This document shows positions 1 through 12,512 of a stretch of DNA of 64,000 nucleotides, in pieces. Position 1 is the stretch's first letter; each line of letters opens with the position of its first letter. This DNA comes from Bostrychus sinensis. Lineage: Eukaryota > Chordata > Actinopteri > Gobiiformes > Eleotridae. The notes below the pieces were generated by a model that made no database searches, had not been told where the DNA came from, and saw only the letters and a list, made by a program, of their open reading frames with translations. The DNA is taken from NCBI GenBank assembly GCA_020698575.1, contig CM036240.1:32254711-32318710 (forward strand), in the 5' to 3' direction. Both the position numbers and the translations under genes were made by a program.

Positions 1-2092
1 GGGTTTGATATTTACTTTTTTTTTCCTCACTGGCCACCATGGCTTGTCCTGGTCAAAAGTTACTGTCCAATTAGTGTTTTTACTAGCTACAATTTAATTA
101 GTAGAGTTTTTGTGTGTATACAATAAACATGTAAAATTTGGTTTTATGCATGGACAGAGATTTATCAAATATAAATAGGCAGACGTCTCATCTTTAGAGG
201 GTCTGATTAAGAAAGTACAAACATGTATTTTGTTCATATTTCTGGAGCTGCAAATCTTTTAAAAAGTTCTTTGAATACTTTAAAGCTCATACTACAATAC
301 TTTAACTCAAGTAATAATTTGACTGAGCAAGATTTTCCTTGTATTGGGGTAATATTTCACCAGCAGGACCTATACTTTTACTCGAGTACTGAAGTCCACC
401 ACTGTCCCTTAGACAGGACGCTATAGCCTCAAAGCCAGAACAAACAGGATACAGTTCAGCTTCTTTCCATAGGATGTAAGGGTTATTCAGTCTTAGCCCA
501 ATGCTTCGGAAGTGCGTAGAGAATTTTGTGTTTTGTAAATAAAGGTTTTAGTGACAAGAAATAAACCTTAAAATGCATGCAAAAGTCAAAGTTTAGTCTC
601 CAGTACGCACGATTTATTTTCCTTTGTTATTTATATTTTTAAAAAATGCCTTTAGCCATACAACAAACATATCTTTTGGCTTTCTATTTTATGGATAATT
701 TATAACTTGCATGTTTGTGGGGTATTTTAATCAGGTTTTACAAAACTTACTCCTACTCCTATTTGTGTTTTTTTATTTTGGACATGTAGATAAAATATAA
801 ATAGACAATAAAAACAGACACTATTTACAACAAGAACAAAAGATCTGATGCAGGCAGCCTTTTCCGAAATCATAAGACACCTAAAGAGTTTTTGCATATG
901 TTATTATATACAGTAAATACAAGTTTGAAAAGGTGTGGGTGGAAATAAAAACTTATTTAGTCACAAAATATGTCTTTTTTTTTTTTCCCTTGGTGTCCGC
1001 AGACCCACAGACTTGAAATTCACTTTACGTCTCAGATTAAAAGGTTCTTTCCTTTTCATGTAAAGGTTTTGAATATTGTACAGCAATAAATTATTTTTGG
1101 CTTTTAATAATAATTGTGCAGTTTGAAAGGCCTTTAGATCTGAGAATTTAACCTTTAAGCAGCCCTTTAAAAAACTTACACTTTAGTATTAAAAGTGCTA
1201 ACCTCCCCAAAACTTCATCATTAAAATATGATGTGATATTTTTTACTCTTTGAATGACTCAATTCTTCTAATCATCTTCACTTATTTTAAAAACTATTTT
1301 ATTTTAATATCTTTTAAACGTTTTTTAGCCCTTTAAGTACCATTATGCTACAGTAAACCACTTTCAGAAAAACACAAAAAATCTAATATTTTGAACATAC
1401 TGCTATGTGAAAATAATTAAAACGTTTTATTATGGTCTTGGACATGTCATTGATTGATACACATAAATTATTTTGATGAATTATTATTTTTTGGACAGGG
1501 GCCATTTAAAAAATAATAATAAAAATGTGACACTTCTTGTCTTTTAGTACCAAAAGTGTTCACATCCTTAAAAGTATATTATTGAAGATGTTTTTTTCCC
1601 ACTTTTAATAACTCACATATTTTGGTCAACTTGAGTTTTGATCTTAACAATTATATTTTTAACATTTCACACATCAGTGTGTGTGAGAGCCTCTAAAAGC
1701 GTGTAAGTTTGAGACAGGGAGTGGGAGTGATTGAATTCAAAATATAAATTCCACACCAGAAACTTGTATTGAAATAGTTGTGACCTGTAAAGTATAATTT
1801 TATTGTGTCACTACAGTTAAATCAAAAAATGAAGTTTGAATGGAAGCCAGTGGAACCAAAATGGCACATTATAGATCTAAACTGACAAATGAGAATAAAA
1901 TTTGAAACTTCCCATAAAAATTGTAACCCTGTCCAAATTTGGTAAATTTTGAATTAACACAGACAAAATTATTCAACATTTTTATTGACAAAGTGCTAAA
2001 AAAGTACCAAAGACAGCTTAAGGGTTAAAGGTGTTATGGAAGATTTTGAGAAGCCAGGGACTGTTAGTCAGTTTTTGAACAGTGTGTATGCG
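1..2092. other. AT-rich stretch with no recognisable gene
   Basis: This stretch is strongly AT-rich with many short A and T runs. The open frames in it are short and lack codon bias or recognisable motifs. No terminal inverted repeats, tRNA-like boxes or splice-bounded exons were seen. It is probably intergenic or intronic. Confidence 0.6.
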
Positions 2093-2095
2093 TAA

Positions 2096-2861
2096 AGCTG
2101 GGGACACACTACACGATTTTTTTGCCCGATTTTATAACGATTCACAGTTGCAGCGAGTCTTTACCAGTCAACAACAGTTGCAGGGAATCGTAATCACCAG
2201 TCGGCCCTGAAATCCGTTAGTGTGTGATGTTCAAAGACTCGAATCGTTAAGTGTGTGCGCCGCAAAAACCTGGCCTGACGTCAGTCGCAAGCAATCAAAC
2301 ATGTTTGAATTTTAAAGCGGACTCTGGACACACTCCTGTAGTGTGGGCTGTTTACAGATCCAACTGGGAGTTCATGGTGTCCAGCGGCCGATGAAAAACA
2401 GTTGATGGGACACAGGAAATAGCGTCAGGATGCAGACGAAGAAACAGGAAGCGGCGGGAAAATATAAGCGGAAATTTGAAGAAGAAGAAAACATAAACAA
2501 CCATGGCAAACACCGAAGAAAGTTGAGCGCTACCCAAGCGAAACTGGATACATAGCCATTTTTTCTTTCCCTTTTTCCAAACAGATAGCTACGCACACAA
2601 CGGCAACAGCGACCCAGGTAGTGTCCATGTTTGTTTACCATTTAGTTCTCGCGAGTTCCCCGCCAGAGTTTGCTGCGTTTGGTTGGTGTCAGTTGTGGCC
2701 TCAACAGATCTTGTAGTGTGTGAGGCGCAGTCGTTAAATGTGTGAGCCCCAGTCTTTCAGTCGTCAGAACTAAATCTGCTGAAACCAGTCGTTAGTGTGT
2801 GTGCTCCTAGTCTTTACAGAATCTGTAACGACTGAGAAAATCGTGTAGTGTGTCCCCAGCT
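2096..2861. mobile_element. Harbinger-like non-autonomous DNA transposon (MITE), 766 bp
   Basis: Perfect terminal inverted repeats of about 25 bp begin AGCTGGGGACACACTACACG, and the reverse complement ends the element. The 3-bp sequence TAA lies directly outside both ends (2093-2095 and 2862-2864), as expected for PIF/Harbinger insertions. Inside each end, short repeats of the form AGTCGTTAGTGTGTG recur, a likely subterminal binding-site array. The small open frames inside (for example 2372-2641 minus) carry no transposase motif, so the element depends on a transposase encoded elsewhere. The class is inferred from the TSD length and TIR. Confidence 0.8.
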
Positions 2862-3161
2862 TAAGACCTGCCTCGGTCTTTACCGGCTTCTTCTGAGGAC
2901 ACGCCTCCAAAACTCGAGCATTGCCATGGAGGCAGGGAGAAAGCCCCTGGACTCGCATTCACCGCTACATAACTTACTACTGTCATTATAACAAGAGTAG
3001 AAACTATATGGTTGGTCTTACAAAAAATCGCTGCAAAAACAAAAGCTCATTTGATGGAGGTAATGAGAAAAGAAATGTTTTTATTTATTGTTTGCCAAGC
3101 AGCCTACTGCATTTAGCCTGCTACATGCTGCATGCTAGCGTTACACAAACCATAGCTGGAT

Positions 3162-3710
3162 GTGAGGCTGGGCGATAAATTTAATTAATTTGATTAACTC
3201 TTGTTTCTAATTTTGGATGATGTCAAAAATAGCAAAATTGTAAAATTGAATTTAGCAAAGTTAGCCTCCTCCAAGCACAGCACTGTTTCCTCTGTCATGG
3301 CTTATGAGCAGTTTAAACTCACTGAGGAGACTCTGCAGTCGCTAAAACACTGATAATCACAGAGAAAGAAGTCATTTTGCCTCTGTAATGTTCTGGTTTG
3401 GATGAAGCAACAGTTTGGCCAAAAATGAACAGTGCAGTGCAACTGCAGCAGCAACGTCTTTTCACAGGCCTCTACAGTGTATAATGGTGTATATTGTAAT
3501 AAACCTGCACTTCAAAAGCAGAGAGGGCTAAAGCTAAAAGACATTGTTGTCTATGTAACTATGTAATAATCTAATTTAAAAACAATTTACCAACATTTAA
3601 TTTGTTTTATATGTCAGCCAACAAAAATATAAAATAGCTTAAAATCAGAAATTGGCTGAGAAAGGAAAAAAAAAAAAGATTTTATTTTTTAGCCATATCA
3701 CCCCAGCCCT
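3162..3710. mobile_element. hAT-type MITE, 549 bp, with perfect 8-bp target duplication
   Basis: Both sides carry AGCTGGAT (3154-3161 and 3711-3718). The ends are imperfect inverted repeats around GGGCTGGGCGATA on the left and TATCACCCCAGCCCT on the right. The 8-bp TSD supports hAT. Parts of the interior recur at 22715-22786 and at 62740-63790, so this is a multi-copy family in this genome. There is no coding capacity. Confidence 0.85.
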
Positions 3711-3718
3711 AGCTGGAT

Positions 3719-4053
3719 CCTAAGCTTTGTTTATTTAAATAAGCTGCCCTTGGTTTTTGAGCCTTAGTTCTCACAGTTTTTGTTAGAGTCATAACTATCC
3801 ACGTCCCGAACAGGCGTCTGGTCAGAGAGGTGAGGGGCTGCAGACCTGAGGCTAACACCTGCTCACCCAGAGACAGAGGACACAGTCCACACAGCTCTGT
3901 TACAGGACATCACAGGGGTCTACAGTCTTCTGACTGACAGGACTGAGAGTGATCGAGTAGGTGCAGGCTATACTGGCCCTTTACTGATGAAGAAATGCTG
4001 TACATGACACAGAGCTGCTTACTGAGGCTGTCTGTGCTCTTGTTTTTTTACAG
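3719..4053. other. Unique-looking sequence, no gene seen
   Basis: This 335-bp stretch lies between the hAT MITE and a candidate splice acceptor. It is less AT-rich than its surroundings, and no motif was recognised in it. Confidence 0.4.
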
Positions 4054-4092
4054 GCCAGGATACAGAGGCTGAACCTTGACTTACTGCTGTGC

Positions 4093-4133
4093 TGCCTCAC
4101 CTGTGCCTCACCTGTGCCTCACCTGTGCCTCAC
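4093..4133. repeat. Short 11-bp tandem repeat
   Basis: The unit TGCCTCACCTG is repeated nearly four times without a mismatch, inside the candidate exon at 4054. Confidence 0.8.
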
Positions 4134-4314
4134 CTTGGAACCCACCTCACTCCTGACCCCCCTCTTATTCACACTAACCTGCTGTGTGGAATTATAGGGA
4201 GATGCCCACACTTTTAGAACAGAAATGCCATGGACAACAAGACTGTACATCTGGACATGAACTGTTACACAGTGTAGTATGTTTCTAAGCTAGAATCTTA
4301 CTCCAATCTCAAAA

Positions 4315-4317
<3 letters not shown>

Positions 4318-4354
<37 letters not shown>
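4318..4354. repeat. (TTA)n microsatellite
   Basis: An uninterrupted run of about 12 TTA/ATT units. Confidence 0.95.
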
Positions 4355-4356
<2 letters not shown>

Positions 4357-4520
4357 GAAATTGTAAAATGATATAAAGGTGGTATAACTGTTCAACCTGT
4401 TTTGTACCTCTCGTGTTTGTCATTAGAAGTAACACCATATCAAGAAATGAGTTGCACAAGATTGTAGAGTATGTTTCATTTTATATTGTACATAAATAAA
4501 ATAATCAGAGCAGTTCAGAT

Positions 4521-7500
4521 AATGATGTGAGAACATTGATAGGTGAGGTTCGCGGTAGTAGTACCTACAAGTAGAGGAGCACAACACTGAAAAACGGAGC
4601 ATTTAGCATGTAAAACAAGTGATTAGCTTAGCTAACCAATCTACCTGCAGCAGCTCTCGGTCTGGCTGTCGTATGCCTCTAACAAACAACGCATGTCTGC
4701 TCTGCTTAACCACACCTGGTGTTCAGTCTTCTGAGTGGAGGCAGTGCAAAGTCTGGCAAGATCCTTGCAGGATTACTATGGCAACGACAGCTCAATATTG
4801 ACAAGGGGAAAACACTTTTTGGATGTTACAGCTGGTTACAGAGGTCTGCCAGGTCAGGGGTACAGTTCATCTGGACACCATTCTGATGAGGGTCCTGCAG
4901 AAACAAAAAGGAAAACAGTTACATTATCAACAGTAATTTTCCAAATTCTCCAGAAACAATAAAACAATGTGGTACTGTTACCAGAAAGTCTATCTACAAT
5001 GTATGTGACTCAACTAAATGTGCACAAGTGTACATACTCCTGTTCATAAGTGGAAGATGATTTTTCTAACCAGCCATCAGTACAAACAGCTAACTCACCT
5101 GAGGTGTTTCTGCAGCAGCTCCTGTGTCTTTGGGGCTGGGGCAGTGAACAGAAGCCAAGTGGACGAGGATTATCAGGTCTGGAAGGGCGGCTCTTTGCCA
5201 TCACTTGAGAAAATAACAAATAAAGAATATTTGGTGATGCATTTTCAAAGCTTTTCCTAAAGTTATTCATTTATATCGACTAAAAACACACATCTAAATG
5301 TGGATCACTTCGGCCAAATAGTACAAGGTCATCCTGTCCAAACGCATCAGTTATTTTATTACATTATGTTTACTATAATGCTATATTAGGATTGATCATA
5401 TTTTTATTTACATAAATATGCAAATTACCCTCCAAAAATGTTTGGTTTTATGAACAGAATCTAAAATTAGAGGGAACAGAAATATTATACCAGAGTACTA
5501 TTAACTGTCTGTGTACTTACTGCAGTATCAGAAGTGACTGCAGTGGTCTTTTCTCTGCTGCTGCTCCTGCCTCACGTCCTCAACACCTCCCGCAGAGAAA
5601 TCAGCATCTCTGTAAAATTACAAAATGACATTATAACAGTCCATATAATCATTTAATTTCAGCTGGGAGGATGACGGAGGCTGGGGCTAAACGTGCCTTG
5701 TTTATCTGTGAAGACGTGCACCGCGCTGTGTGCACTGATATTGGCATAAACACAGTACGTCCAGGTCATGGATGTATAATGGACCAACAGGCCAAAGATG
5801 TCCAGCTCTGGTTACTGTACACCAGAAAACACTGTTGCCTTTGACAAGTGCGATTAAATTTTATTTTTTAACATCTTTTTCTGTAATTAATTAATTGTAA
5901 TTAACACATTAAAGCCCCAACCCAACAACAAATGTAACAAACACTTCTTCACTTTAGCTCAGAACACTCCTGCGTGTGTCCTGTCTCTGTGTGAGGCAGC
6001 ACTGCTCTGCTGTAATGCTACATGGGTGTAGTTAGTTACATTAGCTCATCTGAGCAGCAGTTCAGTTCCAGTTATTTAGCAAACAAAACCAAGCTGTTTT
6101 CCACTCACCGATCTGAGGACTCATGGACACAGCAGAGGCAGGTGGAGGTCTCCCCCATTGCCTATGTTAGAGGAGGACATGAAAACACTGTCATCAATGC
6201 AAAATGATTCACAAAGACAAAATCTCCCTTTCTTTTCTGTTTATAACATTAGAGTAGCCTTAGGCACAAGGTTATAAAATAAACATGTAACTTCTAACTC
6301 ACTTGATACTCTCATTATCCTAGCAAATATTAGCATGCACAGTGACGGGACTCTAGTTCATGTCATATGTCATTAAGCTCAAGAAAAATATATTACAACA
6401 AAACCACACCTTATTTACCTGTGCAGCTGGGAGAAAGTGTAGCCATTGTGCTACCTCCTCAAGCTAACACTGCTGCTGTTGCTGCTGCTGCTGCACTAAC
6501 GCAGCACTGTACACGTGCAGCCAGAGGAGCGCGTTCACATGGAGGTGCAGTGACTGACAGGTCTGTGGGCCAATGGTTTAGGATCACCATAAACAAATGA
6601 TTGGTTGATGTTTTTAGGCCTTACAGAGTCCACAGTTCTTGTAAATTATCATTTTTTTCCCAGTACACATTATTTATAGTCAGTTATCAGCCAGTGAAGG
6701 CAGTTTTAAGTTATATTGTAAAAAAATGAATTTATAAAAATCCTCTAAGTAGTTTGGACCTGAGAAATAGAGAGTTGGTATGATTTTGATGTCCAGCCTT
6801 ATGAACATAATGAATTGCCCGCTTTTGAAGTGTGACTAATGATTGCAAACTTGTTTTATAGTTATTTCCCCTGACCTCAGCACAGTATGTGAGATATGGT
6901 AATACAAAGAGAACAATAAAAGATAATCAGTGCTCTGTGATCTAAACTCTGTTTTGCTCTCTTGAGTACTACAATACTTTTTAAAATGTTTATTTACTGC
7001 TTGGTTAAAAAATAAATAAATAAATAAATCCCCACAAATTAGGTGATAAAACAGGAGATTGTCACAAAAAATGCAGATATTTTTCGCATTTTTCCAAAAA
7101 AGTTCAGACTTCGGATTTTAAATTAGAAAATGCAACACATTTAATTAAAGGTTAAAACAATGACACCTGTACATAGTTTTTTAATGGAACACCTTTAAAG
7201 CAAACGGTTTGGTAACTTGAACAGAAGTGATAAAAGATAGAATAACAAAATAATTAACAGTGCCCTTATGTGAAACGGTAATTACATTTTTACACTTCTG
7301 GAAATAGAACAGATTTAATTAAATCTGGCCTTAAAATTGTGATCATACTCACTACAGTCTCAAAATATTGCTGTTGCATTGTTCCATTTGCAGATTACTT
7401 ACTTAATCACTTACAGTGACTTATTCACTTATTGTGCTTGCATAATTAATGTCTGTTCATAATTAGCCCTGGCTCTATGCTTACACTGATAAATAAAGTT

Positions 7501-8308
7501 ATTTAACCCACATCCGACAGCGCCACATGTTTTTATTTGATTCTGAAATTACCTCATAATTCATTCATCTACTGCTAAACAAATGTATAATTCATCCGCA
7601 ACACAAATCACAAACATGAACTTTCCCTGCTCCGTGCCACGAGAGCGCGTCTGCCTCCCCAGGAATAAAATCCTGATTAGAGCCGGGATTTGAAGGTCAC
7701 ATTGTGGCCATGAAGTCGCCCCAAATGAGGCTCTGGAGGGAAAGCAGAGGGGAGAAAAAAAAAAAAAAAGACCAGCAACAGCAATGAGGCCATACAGCGA
7801 GCGCCGGCCACTGGCTCTGCTCCTGCCATTGTATTTTAAAAAGGGCACAGAGGCAGAGACGCAGGGGCAGGGTGCGGACCTCCCAGCTCGGCTCCCGGCT
7901 CGTGGTCCCTCAGGCCGGAGCGGCTGATGAAAGCTCCTCCGTCGTTGCGTGACCTTTTCCAACCGGCGGCAAAGTGAAGGTGTCCTTGGGAACGAAATGT
8001 ACACTTGCGCAGTGGAGCAACAATATGGAATAGTACTTGAACTGTTTGAGGCAAATGGAATGGATGTGTCCGAGTTTAAAAAGGGCGACAAAACAAACAA
8101 AGCCCCGGAGATGAGGGGTAACATATTTTGTCAAACTCTCGCTCTGTTTCTGATAAAAGTGAAACTTGTCTCAGTGCACTTGACTTTCAAGTCTTTGTAG
8201 CTTGCATAGCTATCTTGTCTGGGTCTTTTTAGAGAACAGAAACAGCAAAGCAAGCCTGAACCTTGTGTGCACGCATACACCTTTAATGGAGCAGAGACTA
8301 AACTATAC
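4521..8308. other. No supported gene; mixed unique and old repeat sequence
   Basis: Short open frames at 4619-5270 and 6022-6600 lack motifs and conserved-looking structure. A short CTG/TGC run lies near 6472-6494, and an AAAT run near 7010-7030. One complex, GC-richer block at 7580-8010 is listed separately. Confidence 0.5.
7580..8010. promoter_or_regulatory. Candidate conserved non-coding block
   Basis: This block is clearly GC-richer and more complex than the flanks. No repeat family is recognised, and it holds no convincing reading frame. A 187-residue minus-strand frame spans it but is serine/arginine-rich with a poly-phenylalanine run, which looks incidental. The block could be a regulatory element or a CpG-rich relic. 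There is no direct evidence of function. Confidence 0.2.
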
Positions 8309-8404
8309 CAGGGGTGTCCAAACTTTTTGCTTTGAGGGCTTTGTACTGAAAAAAAGTATATAAGGAAGAGGCCAAGGCACTCACTCAAAGTTATGGATTT
8401 TGCC

Positions 8405-8560
8405 ACCATAGCAAGTCTCATTCAGCTGCTTTTTTTTCTTTAGGGGTCTCCACAATAAATCATTTACATGGGTAATCTGACATAGGTTTTACTTTGGATG
8501 CCCTTCCGCAACTCCATATTTATCCAGACTTGGGACCAGCACATAAAAGTAATAATGAAG
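8405..8560 (+). repeat. Teleost SINE/LINE-tail fragment
   Basis: The segment contains the widely dispersed fish pattern of a GCTGCT start, a 'gggtctccac' block, then GGATGCCCTTCC and a 'cttgggacc' end. A related copy lies at 12697-12910. Recognition is from memory of the pattern; the subfamily is not assigned. Confidence 0.5.
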
Positions 8561-8831
8561 ACATTTTAGGCACCACCAACTACTAATTTCCAACTTCTTT
8601 GAAAGTTGGACTACAAAATCACTTTTTATTGCATAGAGCAGTAGTTCCCAGTGGGGTCCGGGGTGCCCTGGTGGGCTGCGAAGGTACTGCAGGGGGGGCT
8701 TCTAGAGGTTGTCTACATTAAGTACATAAAAAGAAAAACAAAAATGAATTAAAATTAAGTATTTATTTTTGAAATGTCACTTTATTAAGCAAATTTTAGC
8801 CAACAGTCTGTGTTTTTGTAATGTTTTTATA

Positions 8832-9821
8832 TAAGGGTGCTCCGATCGATCGGCCGCCGATCATGATCAGCCGATCATGGCTAAAAATAGAGTGATCGGT
8901 GATCGGTAAAATGGGCCGATCAGAAGGGCCGATCAAATTACAATAAACACGCGAGGCTCTCACATTTACTGTCCTGCAACTCCGGTTTAATTAAACAGCA
9001 GTAGCGTTATTTTAGCAGTGTTTTTAAGTTAAGCCCTGGTTATAACTAACACAAACCTGCCCTGGAGGCGCTGCTTTGTGTCCCCGCTGTGTCCCCGCCT
9101 GCTTTAGGAGCGCACGGGACAGAACCGAGGCGCAGCAGTGCATGTATTTGCAAACACCAACATAAATAAAGCTACAGCTAACCCACTATCAGTTACGTTA
9201 AAAGGATTAAGAAAGTTCAGAGTCTGCCTGTGTCTTGTTGCGCGGAGAAAACTGTGCGTTTTGTGGCTTAAACTGCACCAAATGGCTGCTAATGGAAAGA
9301 GAAAGTAAAAAAGCAGTTCATGTGTCCGTGTGTCTGAGAGGAGCACCTTTCATCGTTGTCTTCTCTGCTCTCTTTGCACGTTTTCTTCATTCAGACGTTG
9401 TCAAAACTGGCAGCAGGAGCTGTCTGCTCTTTAGTCCACTGTGTTTCAACCTGGTTTGGCTGTGCGTTACGCGGACACAGGCGCGGCACCCGCGGACTCG
9501 CATTAAAGGAACCAATTAAGAACAGCTGATTTTTACATCAGTGGAGCATTCAAACAAAGCCACAGACACTGGGTACACATTAAAGACCAATAATGCAACA
9601 AAACCTCTTCTAAAACAAAAATAAGTAGAATTTTGTTGTTCTTTTATATTTACAAAGGCTACAGTATTTTTCAAATGGAACTAATAATAGCCTGCATACA
9701 ATACATTACTACATTGAAGACCACGTGATTGGTATTGGCCATGATCGGTATCGGCCGATCACATCAGAGGCTGATCGGTGATCGGTGATCGGCCTCAAAA
9801 ACCCTGATCGGAGCACCCTTA
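8832..9821. mobile_element. Non-autonomous hAT element, 990 bp, perfect TSD
   Basis: The terminal inverted repeats are TAAGGGTGCTCCGATC and its exact complement at the right end. The 8-bp flanks TTTTTATA (8824-8831 and 9822-9829) are identical. Subterminal tandem GATCGGTGATCGGT-type repeats lie inside both ends. The two short open frames inside (9104-9346 minus, 9235-9519 plus) overlap each other antisense and show no transposase motif. The perfect TSD suggests a younger insertion than its host element at 8309-11593. Confidence 0.9.
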
Positions 9822-10199
9822 TTTTTATAATATTCTCTGGGAAAAACCATGAGGTAGATTTTTTAATATAATGTAGGAGATCTGGACCACTGCTGAAATT
9901 CTATCAAAAATGGACATTCCTTTAGGAGACGAGAAGTCTGCTCTTACCCACCAAGGATGCAAAACAAAGACATAAATCTGTCCTATACGAACTGCAGACC
10001 AATAAAAATGCCAGAAGAGGCCTCCTCTCTTCTCTGATAAGAACCAGAGACCTGGCACATCTCAACTGTTTAAAAGACTTTATATGCATTAACATGTTAC
10101 TTTACAGGAAAATGTCATAGCTATGTTTTGTGCAAACTGTTGAATGTAACATGTTTTTAAAGGTATGTAAATTGAAGTGGAGTAAGACATTTCTTTTTA

Positions 10200-11400
10200 T
10201 GACATTTTGTGTCTAGCAGAGGTAATTTGAGTCCTCTCCACTATCAGTTCAAGGAGGGGGGCCGAGACACCCTTCCAGTCTTATCTTGGGGTGCAGCCCA
10301 CATTCCTCAGTTTAGTTTAGTTTCGTCTAGTCTTTGTCGTGTCTTTGTCTCGTCTAGTCTCCGTCTCTCCTTCGTCTTTTAAGTTTAATTTTTCTTTTCT
10401 TCTCGTCATTTTTGTTGCGTTAAGTTCACCTTGCTGGTGATAACATCTTTTCACAATAAGTCGCCCAAACTTTTGTTCGAGTATCATTTTTGTAGTTTAT
10501 TTTGAAAAGCCTCGCGCCGCGCAACATCCGCCAGCTTTAACAATCGCTGCCTTGACCAAAGCAGCTAATTTAAGAAGTTATACTTCTAAAGTTTTGAATC
10601 GCTGTGAAAGGATTTTTGTTGAATTTTTCATTTGGCATTAAAAGGGACATTTCCCATACTCTGAGACTTTGACGCTGCCTTACGCTGACAACAGCTAAAC
10701 TCTCCCTGAGCGGCATCACGCTCCTGTTCAACATAACGGGACACCTGGCGACTGGCTGTTGAGCTTGGAGGACACACCACGACCCGCAGCTTGGAGCTGG
10801 GAACGCCAACCCTGTGACACCCTGCGGCTCTAAAGGACAAAGAACAACATCCGAGCCCCTGGCTGAACCCGGAGGCTGGCTGTCGTCACCACCTTCCCCT
10901 CCTGCACCGAAGACGGTAGACCAGTGTGGTTATGTATGATACAGAATTGGCACTTATAGTCTCAGAGTCTACTCCCTTATTCCTAAATTTCCAATAATTT
11001 AATAAGTCAATTTATTACTTACTCCACTGCAATTCATCATTAGTTAATCAATAATTCTGCATACCAGTTCTGTTCATAATTGCATTCCTTTCAAAATTTA
11101 CCTGTGCCTCAGTACACTATTCCACCTTATTGTGTAAATAAACGTTATACTTAATCTAAATTAAGTTGAGTTTGGTGGTCTTTATCTATTAAACTGAGTC
11201 CCTCCTGGTCAATCCTTCCCTCTTAAGACATTAGTTTAGGTGTTTTAATCTGCACGTTAGCGCAAGGCTAACTGGTACCAATGCGGAGTTATTACTCTTA
11301 ATCTTTGTCTTAGTTCAGTGTATATATTTTTATATATGTACCCTACAATAATGAAGTTTCATTGTTGGGGGTCTTCGGAGGATTGTCCTAATTTTTAAGG
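10200..11400 (+). other. Unclassified insertion, possibly LTR-like
   Basis: This block, inside the old hAT, differs in composition from its host. It has CT-rich 'gtctcgtctagtctccgtctc' stretches, then GC-rich DNA, then an AATAAA near 11138, and near 11388-11406 a purine run AAGGGGGG followed by a TG-start. This order loosely resembles a long terminal repeat with polyadenylation signal. I could not find matching direct ends or a target duplication, so the class is open. Confidence 0.2.
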
Positions 11401-11840
11401 GGGGCATAATGTTTGTTGTTGTTGTATGACTTTGGGGAAGGCTGGCATAGAGACTCAGTCATATGAAGTTTTTACCCCACAGTGCAAAGTACAACCTGTG
11501 TCACTTTTGGCCAATTGTGAAGGAAGCCCAAGGGCCATTAAAAATGTTCCACGGGCTGCATCAGTTCCCCAGGCCATAGTTTGGACAGCCCTGGCCTATA
11601 CTTTATTTCACACAGACATGAAACTTATCACCTAAACTACGGGTAGTATAACATACTCCCTGTGGGACATGTCCAGGACACTGCAGCAGGATCCTCTTAA
11701 TATGGAGGAGCCGCAGGTCTACTCCAAGCTCCTCCTTATCTATATCTAAGGCCAGATTTACACAGAAAATTTGGAGTGGAATAGGTTGAGGCAAAAGTCT
11801 CAAAAAGTCTCAAACCTGCTTTCCCTTGTCAGCAACTTGA

Positions 11841-12168
11841 AGGCAGCAAAGTGGTTAGCACTCTTGCCTTACAGCAAGGTTCGATTACTGGAATATGGGG
11901 GGCTTTTCTGTGTGGAGTTTGCTTGTTCTCCCTGTGTCTAGGTGGGTTTCCAGTTTCACCCATCAACCTAAAACATGCACAATAGGCTAATCCTCCAGCT
12001 ACGTACTCCTGACCAGGATCCTGGCTCAAGATCTGAAGAAGGGTCCCCGAGGCTGCACTGCAGTCGCCCACTGCTCCTGTCAATTTGCCTCAGTGACAAT
12101 GAAGGATGGGTCAAATGCACAGTCCAAATTTCCATAAGGGGACAATAAAGTCTATCTTACCTTAACTT
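11841..12168 (+). mobile_element. tRNA-headed SINE
   Basis: The start GGCAGCAAAGTGGTTAGCAC is a tRNA-like box A. It is followed by a 'ttctgtgtggagtttgcttg' core and a tail ending in 'gacaataaagt' and 'ccttaac'. The same tail recurs at 24586-24668. This is a common fish SINE layout. The copy is diverged and non-coding. Confidence 0.7.
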
Positions 12169-12429
12169 TAAGATAGAGATACACGCTTAGACTCCTCTAT
12201 TTGACAGGAAATCTTCTCCAACCTGGACAGAGCAATTTCCTCTTTTCCAACTGAGAACCCAGAGCCTCAGACTTGAAGGTGCTGACCGAATTTACGCTAA
12301 GGCACCTGGTTCAAAGTCAATGGAACAACATCATAAGCAAAAAGCTCACATAACACCCTCTGATTGAGCGGTTACATCTAGGTGTACATCCCAAAAAGGA
12401 TGAACTGACAATACTCTTCATTCATTTTC

Positions 12430-12512
12430 TTTTGCTTATCCCAGTTTAAGGGTTGCAAGCGACTATTCCAGCAACCGTTGGCCTTAAGTGGGGTACACCC
12501 TAGACCAAATTT
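12430..12512 (-). repeat. SINE fragment, minus orientation
   Basis: The 'gcttatcccagt ... gggtacaccctag' pattern is the reverse of the SINE body seen on the plus strand at 60715-60948. Confidence 0.5.

Larger units (their letters stand above)
4054..4520 (+). other. Weak candidate for a terminal exon / 3' UTR
   Basis: A good-looking acceptor (pyrimidine run TGTTTTTTTACAG, ending at 4053) is followed by about 140 bp of open sequence up to a TAG. A TTA microsatellite follows, and then an AATAAA at 4495-4500. This is the usual order for a last exon with a 3' UTR. The peptide is leucine- and cysteine-rich and includes a tandem repeat, and I recognise no domain. Chance acceptors and AATAAA are common in AT-rich DNA, so this is only a possibility. 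Confidence 0.2.
8309..11593. mobile_element. Old Charlie-type hAT element, expanded by nested insertions
   Basis: The left end CAGGGGTGTCCAAACT at 8309 and the right end AGTTTGGACAGCCCTG at 11578-11593 are near-perfect inverted repeats of the Charlie-like hAT type. The flanks AACTATAC (8301-8308) and GCCTATAC (11594-11601) match at 6 of 8 positions, as expected for an aged 8-bp TSD. The span of 3285 bp includes a complete second hAT at 8832-9821, a SINE-like piece at 8405-8560, a fragment of another hAT end near 8638-8705, and an unclassified block at 10200-11400. No transposase frame survives. Confidence 0.65.

Noticed and set aside
7561..8124. 187-codon minus-strand open frame
   Set aside because: Composition is biased (Ser/Arg, poly-Phe from a poly-A run), two other frames overlap it, and no domain or splice context is visible.
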